A DNA stretch of 64,000 bases, taken from the NCBI RefSeq assembly GCF_964204645.1, contig NC_134032.1, positions 14,996,275 through 15,060,274 on the forward strand, given 5' to 3'. Under the pieces are notes generated by a model, which was given only the letters and a program-made list of their open reading frames with translations, was not told where the DNA came from and did no database searches. The stretch is from Tubulanus polymorphus. Taxonomy: Eukaryota; Nemertea; Palaeonemertea; Tubulaniformes; Tubulanidae. Shown in pieces: positions 57,358 through 64,000 of the stretch. The position numbers and the translations under genes were made by a program. Each line of letters begins with the position of its first letter. Within the stretch, counting starts at the first letter, position 1.

Positions 57358-58060
57358 CTACAACTTAGTTGTTTGATTTAACGAGGGAATTCCATAAACT
57401 AACAAAAAAGGAATAATCAGCTTGAACCGCGGTCTTTTTCTAGAACTCTTCTTTTTAGCTTTAGGCATCTAGAAAAATAAATGAAATTGTTAAATCATTT
57501 TAAATTACAATATTATCAGACATGAGTTATGCAGAGTTTAGTTACACCGGTCTGAGTTGTGTTACTGGTTGTAAGCTAATTTAAACAGTAAAGTCTTAAA
57601 CACATTAGCAAAATGGACTAGTTACCGATTTAAACTTACTGGTTGGAACGACCGCTCTCCTATCCGGTCCAAGTTGGCCTGTTGCTCGGCCCGCTCATTT
57701 AAATGCCGGCGTCTGGTTCGCTAGAAAAGAGAAAGTATTCACGCAATGACAACCAAACATTTGATAAACAATTAGTATCATCTACACATCATTTTACAGA
57801 ATATTGATATTTAGTGGAACGATACACTTTGCCGATCCACAACAATTTCACCAACATTATCTTAAATTTCTTTTCTTTTTTTTTGGATTTTCGTAAGCAA
57901 TTCGAATGAAAAAGAAATGGTCTATTTAGACTCGGTATTTAACATGGATGGTATGAATAAATCAATATATTGATACAACTATGTACAAAATAGTGTCGGT
58001 CACCGTGGAGAAGAATTGGGCCATTAAATTTGAACTTACAGGACTGTAAGGTGAAGACAT
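57358..58060 (-). CDS. Family A, copy 5 (long-type 3' exon)
   Basis: Exons 58060-58040, 57720-57640 and 57468-57358, same structure as copy 2 (70 aa). Donor and acceptor sites intact, TATAAAG at 58157-58163 (minus). Confidence 0.6.
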
Positions 58061-58156
58061 GGCCGCTGGGCCACCCTCCCACAATCTTCATTAATTCGTA
58101 TTTCAACTCTTTAATTTGTATTTCAAATTAATGAAAAATATTTAGTTAAAATCACA

Positions 58157-58163
58157 CTTTATA
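58157..58163 (-). promoter_or_regulatory. TATA box of family A copy 5
   Basis: TATAAAG on the minus strand, 97 nt before the ATG at 58060. Confidence 0.5.
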
Positions 58164-58597
58164 CTGATACCCAATAAACCACTGACTGATGCAAAATATC
58201 GAGAGTAAAATTATAACTTGCGTGTCTTATGGGTGGAGACGGCAATGCTGATTTCATTGAACATAGTTCAGGTATGTGTCCTGTCAGCTATGCGTCAATC
58301 TATGGGTTATATCTAGCTTATCAAAGGCAGGTGATGGGAAAGGTGCCATCACACACTCACCATTGATAAGTTTCCTAGAGTGTCTGGGCTTTAAAGGGTT
58401 ACTTGGACTTTGATTTTTACCTTCAAGTTGTCCTGGGGATGACTTTAAATTGCCCTCATTTTAAACTGGATACTGGGCGTGAAATTTATTAGAGGTTGAA
58501 TTTTCAAACATCTTTATTCGGAGGTTAAGAATTTCGAAGTCAGCAGTAAAATTCTAGAAATGATAAAATAAGTTCAAAATAATGAAAAATATGAATA

Positions 58598-59958
58598 TCA
58601 CCGTTTAAAATTTAAGGAACCTCTTTTTAAGCTACAATCGGGCTGCATTTTCCGTGTGAGAAACTGTTCTTCTTGTAGAGTGGAATTCTAGAAAATATAA
58701 AATGATTTATAAAATTGATGAAATGTGACTAAGTTTTCTTACAGAAATCCATAATTTAAGGTGCCTTTGTGAAACGTATGTTTTTTCGATTACATAAATC
58801 AAATCAATGTTTATGATGAGGGGTATCTGAAAACTTACTCCCTTGTGCGCCGAAATAGGCTCGTGTTTAATTGTCTTTAAAAATAGAGAATAGAAAAATA
58901 CTTGAATCAAACTATAGTTCATTTAACTATAGAACCAACGGGGTCTAGAGAAATTTTACTGAAAACTTGGTCTCTCGTTGGGAACCAACTTATTTCCTTT
59001 TTCATTTAGTATCTAATTTAATTATCATCAGGATCTCGCACAATTTGATGCAGTTCTCCGGTTTATGGCGTGATGCCAAGTGTTGAAATTCAATATTTCT
59101 ATTGGTTCAACAAAATTCTTCCTAACGCGGAACCTTTTCATAATTAAGCTACAGCTTGATGTTATAGCTATATAGAAAGATAGCTAGTAGTTTCGCATGT
59201 TCAGGACTTTACTGATACTTGTACTTACAGCAGTAGTTAACGGAGATACTGACATCGACTTTGAACTCTAGAAAAGACAACAATATAATAACTTTTATTT
59301 TCCCTCGAATTACAACACGATTATACATAAACACATCAGTCAAATTCACTAAGGGTTGAATTTTCAAACTTCTTTATTCCGAGGTTAAAGGAGGAAGTTT
59401 TGAAATCAGCAGTAGAATTGTAGAGAAGATAAAATGAGTTAAAAATGATAAAAAATATAAATTTACAGAAGACAATTTTAAGCTACTGAGGCCGAGTAGC
59501 TGGATTTGAGATCCGTCCAGTTGCTTCCCTGCTCATGTCGGTTATCAACTGCACCGGCTCAGATGGCCAAATGATGGACATTTTGAGAATAGACCTAAAT
59601 TATTACGAACAAATATATTTCTTGTCGCTAGTCGGCTTATGTCGAACCGATAGAGCAGCAACTGGCGGCCTCTCGTAGGCCACTAGTTGCCACTAATCGG
59701 CGATAAACCCTGTTGCGTCAGTAGGCGTCAGTCGCTTGTCGAATCTATTATCAGTTAGATAATTCACTGAAACTGGCTTAGACCCACTGTACTTAAAAAC
59801 ATCAAACTAGAATTATTATAACTTACTGGTGACAACCTTTCAAAAGGCGTTGGCACGCGCGCGCGGCCAAATTCTGGGCCGGAGGATAGGTGTTCTAGAA
59901 AAAATGAAATTATTTCATATAAATGAAAAATATACAAATTTACAGAACACAATTTCAT
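58598..59958 (-). CDS. Family B, long unit 2
   Basis: Exons 59894-59827 (or from ATG 59958), 59267-59229, 58874-58839 and 58687-58598, joined in phase 0 to ~98 aa. All donors GTAAGT. Polyadenylation-like AATAAAG and AATAAA follow the stop at about 58515 and 58488 (minus). Confidence 0.45.
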
Positions 59959-60120
59959 GCTACAATCAGGCCACAGAGTGAGTTATATTGAATATTCATA
60001 TCAAATCTATCTAAACTTGTCAGTGAGATGAACTGTAAGCATTCATCTACTGTAAAGGCCCCCCACAGACACTAGGGGAATTGAGACGCTGAAAATTCAT
60101 GTCTTAAGATGTGTCTGTTA

Positions 60121-60833
60121 CTACAACTTAGTTGTTTGATTTAACGAGGGAATTCCATAAACTAACAAAAAAGGAATAATCAGCTTGAACCACGGTCTTT
60201 TTCTAGAACTCTTCTTTTTAGCTTTAGGCATCTAGAAAAATAAATGAAATTGTTAAATCATTTTAAATTACAATATTATCAGACATGAGTTATGCAGAGT
60301 TTAGTTACACCGGTCTGAGTTGTGTTACTGGTTGTAAGCTAATTTAAACAGGAAAGTCTTAAACACGTTAGCAAAATGGACTAGTTACCGATTTAAACTT
60401 ATAGGTTGGAATGACCACTCCCCGATCCTGTCCAAGTTGGCCTCTTGTTCGGCCCGCTCATTTAAATGCCGGCGTCTGGTTCGCTAGAAAAGAGTAAAAG
60501 TATTCACGCAATGACAACCAAACTGAACGACAGATTTGATAAACAATTAGTATCATCTATACATCATTTACAGAATATTGATATTTAGTGGAACGATACA
60601 CTTTGCCGATCCACAACAATTTCACCAACATTATCTTAAATTTCTTTTCTTTTTTTTTGATTTTCGTAAGCAATTCGAATGAAAAAGAAATGGTCTATTT
60701 AGACTCGGTATTTAACATGGATGGTATGAATAAATCAATATATTGATACAACTATGTACAAAATAGTGTCGGTCACCGTGGAGAAGAATTGGGCCATTAA
60801 ATTTGAACTTACAGGACTGTAAGGTGAAGACAT
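60121..60833 (-). pseudogene. Family A, copy 6 (splice donor of exon 2 destroyed)
   Basis: Exons 60833-60813, 60483-60403 and 60231-60121 align with copy 5, but the donor after the 81-nt exon reads CCTATAAGTT instead of CCAGTAAGTT, so the GT is lost. This exon is also the most diverged: Q to E and R to W replacements, with silent changes at five further codons, and the last exon has R to W (CGG to TGG). Probably non-functional unless a cryptic donor is used. Confidence 0.55.
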
Positions 60834-60929
60834 GGCCGCTGGGCCACCCTCCCACAATCTTCATTAATTCGTATTTCAACTCTTTAATTTGTATTTCAAA
60901 TTAATGAAAAATATTTAGTTAAAATCACA

Positions 60930-60936
60930 CTTTATA
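60930..60936 (-). promoter_or_regulatory. TATA box of family A copy 6
   Basis: TATAAAG on the minus strand, 97 nt before the ATG at 60833. Confidence 0.5.
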
Positions 60937-61370
60937 CTGATACCCAATAAACCACTGACTGATGCAAAATATCGAGAGTAAAATTATATCTTGCGTGTCT
61001 TATGGGTGGAGACGGCAATGCTGATTTCATTGAACATAGTTCAGGTATGTGTCCTGTCAGCTATGCGTCAATCTATGGGTTATATCTAGCTTATCAAAGG
61101 CAGGTGATTGGAAAGGTTCCATCACACACTCTCCTTTGATAAGTTTCCTAGAGTGTCTGGGCTTTAAAGGGTTACTTGGACTTTGATTTTTACCTTTGAG
61201 TTGTCCTGGGGATGACTTTAAATTGCCCTCATTTTAAACTGGATACTGGGCGTGAAATTTATTAGAGGTTGAATTTTCAAACATCTTTATTCGGAGGTTA
61301 AGAATTTCGAAGTCAGCAGTAAAATTCTAGAAATGATAAAATAAGTTCAAAATAATGAAAAATATGAATA

Positions 61371-62731
61371 TCACCGTTTAAAATTTAAGGAACCTCTTTT
61401 TAAGCTACAATCGGGCTGCATTTTCCGTGTGAGAAACTGTTCTTCTTGTAGAGTGGAATTCTAGAAAATATAAAATGATTTATAAAATTGATGAAATGTG
61501 ACTAAGTTTTCTTACAGAAATCCATAATTTAAGGTGCCTTTGTGAAACGTATGTTTTTTCGATTACATAAATTAAATCAATGTTTATGATGAGGGGTATC
61601 TGAAAACTTACTCCCTTGTGCGCCGAAATAGGCTCGTGTTTAATTGTCTTTAAAAATAGAGAATAGAAAAATACTTGAATCAAACTATAGTTCATTTAAC
61701 TATAGAACCAACGGGGTCTAGAGAGATTTTACTGAAAACTTGGTCTCGCGTTGGGAACCATCTTATTTCCTTTTTTATTTAGTATCTAATTTAATTATCA
61801 TCAGGATCTCGCACAATTTGATGCAGTTCTCCGGTTAATGGCGTGATGCCAAGTGTTGAAATTCAATATTTCTATTGGTTCAACAAAATTCTTCCTAACG
61901 GGAACCTTTTCATAATTAAGCTACAGCTTGATGTTATAGCTATATAGAAAGATAGCTAGTAGTTTCGCATGTTCAGGACTTTACTGATACTTGTACTTAC
62001 AGCAGTAGTTAACGGAGATACTGACATCGACTTTGAACTCTAGAAAAGACAACAATATAATAACTTTTATTTTCCCTCGAATTACAACACGATTATACAT
62101 AAACACATCAGTCAAATTCACTAAGGGTTGAATTTTCAAACTTCTTTATTCCGAGGTTAAAGGAGGAAGTTTTGAAATCAGCAGTAGAATTGTAGAGAAG
62201 ATAAAATGAGTTAAAAATGATAAAAAAATATAAATTTACAGAACACAATTTTAAGCTACTGAGGCCGAGTAGCTGGATTTGAGATCCGTCCAGTTGCCTC
62301 CCTGCTCATGTCGGTTATCAACTGCACCGGCTCAGATGGCCAAATGATGGACATTTTGAGAATAGACCTAAATTATTACGAACAAATATATTTCTTGTCG
62401 CTAGTCGGCTTATGTCGAACCGATAGAGCAGCAACTGGCGGCCTCTCGTAGGCCACTAGTTGCCACTAATCGGCGATAAACCCTGTTGCGTCAGTAGGCG
62501 TCAGTCGCTTGTCGAATCTATTATCAGTTAGATAATTCACTGAAACTGGCTTAGACCCACTGTACTTAAAAACATCAAACTAGAATTATTATAACTTACT
62601 GGTGACAACCTTTCAAAGGGCGTTGGCACGCGCGCGCGGCCAAATTCTGGGCCGGAGGATAGGTGTTCTAGAAAAAATGAAATTATTTCATATAAATGAA
62701 AAATATACAAATTTACAGAACACAATTTCAT
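61371..62731 (-). CDS. Family B, long unit 3
   Basis: Exons 62667-62600 (or from ATG 62731), 62039-62001, 61647-61612 and 61460-61371. In the first exon a CCT-to-CCC change is silent only in the frame ending TPFERLSP, which supports that frame. Confidence 0.45.
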
Positions 62732-62893
62732 GCTACAATCAGGCCACAGAGTGAGTTATATTGAATATTCATATCAAATCTATCTAAACTTGTCAGTGAG
62801 ATGAACTGTAAGCATTCATCTACTGTAAAGGCCCCCCACAGACACTAGGGGAATTGAGACGCTGAAAATTCATGTCTTAAGATGTGTCTGTTA

Positions 62894-63609
62894 CTACAAC
62901 TTAGTTGTTTGATTTAACGAGGGAATTCCATAAACTAACAAAAAAGGAATAATCAGCTTGAACCGCGGTCTTTTTCTAGAACTCTTCTTTTTAGCTTTAG
63001 GCATCTAGAAAAATAAATGAAATTGTTAAATCATTTTAAATTACAATATTATCAGACATGAGTTATGCAGAGTTTAGTTACACCGGTCTGAGTTGTGTTA
63101 CTGGTTGTAAGCTAATTTGAACAGGAAAGTCTTAAACACATTATTAGCAAAATGGACTAGTTACCGATTTCAACTTACTGGTTGAAACGACTGCTCTCCT
63201 ATCCGGTCCAAGTTGGCCTCTTGTTCGGCCCGCTCATTTAAATGCCGGCGTCTGGTTCGCTAGAAAAGTGAAAGTATTCACGCAATGACAACCAAACTGA
63301 ACGACAGATTTGATAAACAATTAGTATCATCTATACATCATTTTACAGAATATTGATATTTAGTGGAACGATACACTTTGCCGATCCACAACAATTTCAC
63401 CAACATTATCTTAAATTTCTTTTCTTTTTTTTTTGATTTTCGTAAGCAATTCGAATGAAAAAGAAATGGTCTATTTAGACTCGGTATTTAACATGGATGG
63501 TATGAATAAATCAATATATTGATACAACTATGTACAAAATAGTGTCGGTCACCGTGGAGAAGAATTGGGCCATTAAATTTGAACTTACAGGACTGTAAGG
63601 TGAAGACAT
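62894..63609 (-). CDS. Family A, copy 7 (long-type 3' exon)
   Basis: Exons 63609-63589, 63259-63179 and 63004-62894. Splice sites intact, TATAAAG at 63706-63712. The 81-nt exon shares Q-to-E with copy 6 and R-to-Q with copies 3 and 4, suggesting exchange between units. Confidence 0.6.
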
Positions 63610-63614
63610 GGCCG

Positions 63615-64000
63615 CTGGGCCACCCTCCCACAATCTTCATTAATTCGTATTTCAACTCTTTAATTTGTATTTCAAATTAATGAAAAATATTTAGTTAAAA
63701 TCACACTTTATACTGATACTCAATAAACCACTGACTGATGCAAAATATCGAGAGTAAAATTATAACTTGCGTGTCTTATGGGTGGAGACGGCAATGCTGA
63801 TTTCATTGAACATAGTTCAGGTATGTGTCCTGTCAGCTATGCGTCAATCTATGGGTTATATCTAGCTTATCAAAGGCAGGTGATGGGAAAGGTGCCATCA
63901 CACACTCACCTTTGATAAGTTTCCTAGAGTGTCTGGGCTTTAGAGGGTTACTTGGACTTTGATTTTTACCTTTGAGTTGTCCTGGGGATGACTTTAAATT
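63615..64000 (-). repeat. Start of the next array unit, cut by the window edge
   Basis: Upstream region of family A copy 7, continuing into sequence equivalent to 53130-53520. It shows the array goes on beyond 64000. Confidence 0.85.
63706..63712 (-). promoter_or_regulatory. TATA box of family A copy 7
   Basis: TATAAAG on the minus strand, 97 nt before the ATG at 63609. Confidence 0.5.

Larger units (their letters stand above)
47930..64000 (-). repeat. Higher-order tandem array of small spliced genes
   Basis: Seven units run to and beyond the window edge. The 81-nt exon marks them at 48369, 50537, 52694, 54878, 57640, 60403 and 63179, giving spacings of 2168, 2157, 2184, 2762, 2763 and 2776 bp. 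Two kinds of cassette follow the 48-nt exon: a short one with a Cys-containing terminal exon plus an octamer/TATA block (units of 52.2 and 54.4 kb), and a long one with extra mini-exons. They switch exactly after GGCGTGATG. Introns and exons are highly similar between units, so amplification is recent. Confidence 0.9.

Overview
This is a eukaryotic (animal) nuclear window. It has GT-AG introns with pyrimidine-rich acceptors, a multi-exon C2H2 zinc-finger gene, TATA/CRE/CCAAT promoter motifs, MITEs, fragments of non-LTR retrotransposons and an extreme density of mini- and macrosatellites. The repeat style (76-bp arrays with a GGTTCGAACC core, MITEs starting GGGTCGGTTGC and CAGTGGAACC) suggests a marine invertebrate. 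I cannot name the species or phylum.

Layout. 0.2-6.2 kb: 3' part of a C2H2 zinc-finger gene (+ strand, six visible exons; the 5' end lies outside the window), with MITEs in intron 1 and a ~77-bp tandem repeat in intron 3. 6.4-9.5 kb: a mariner/pogo-type MITE, an 86-bp tandem repeat, and a 76-bp array interrupted by an inverted-repeat element. 9.7-21.0 kb: a gene of unknown function (+) with an E2F/CCAAT/CRE/TATA-type promoter, a non-coding first exon, a second exon at 10315-10434 and a last exon at 20334-21027. Its 9.9-kb intron holds a 40-bp minisatellite of nearly 70 copies, a 24-bp minisatellite and a retrotransposon remnant. 21-47 kb: almost gene-free DNA made of tandem repeats (70, 438, 34, ~290, ~1260, 25, 141, 60, 76, 140 and 35 bp units), several MITEs, a second non-LTR remnant and a probable SINE.

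47.9-64.0 kb (array continues past the right edge): a higher-order tandem array, units of ~2.17 kb or ~2.77 kb, transcribed on the minus strand. Each unit holds a small spliced gene ('family A') of very short phase-0 exons of 21, 81 and 48 nt plus a terminal exon, with consensus splice sites and a TATAAAG box upstream. Two alternative terminal exons occur, giving ~86-aa and ~70-aa products. Differences between copies are overwhelmingly synonymous, including AGT/TCT serine and CGA/AGA arginine swaps, so the peptides look selected. A second set of mini-exons ('family B') lies in the same units. Some copies are damaged (lost donor, frameshift, 4-nt deletion), and one decayed unit lies at 45.3-46.0 kb. 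I recognise no homologue of either family. This array is the best candidate for something undescribed.

Most long open frames in the window come from minisatellites and are not annotated as genes.
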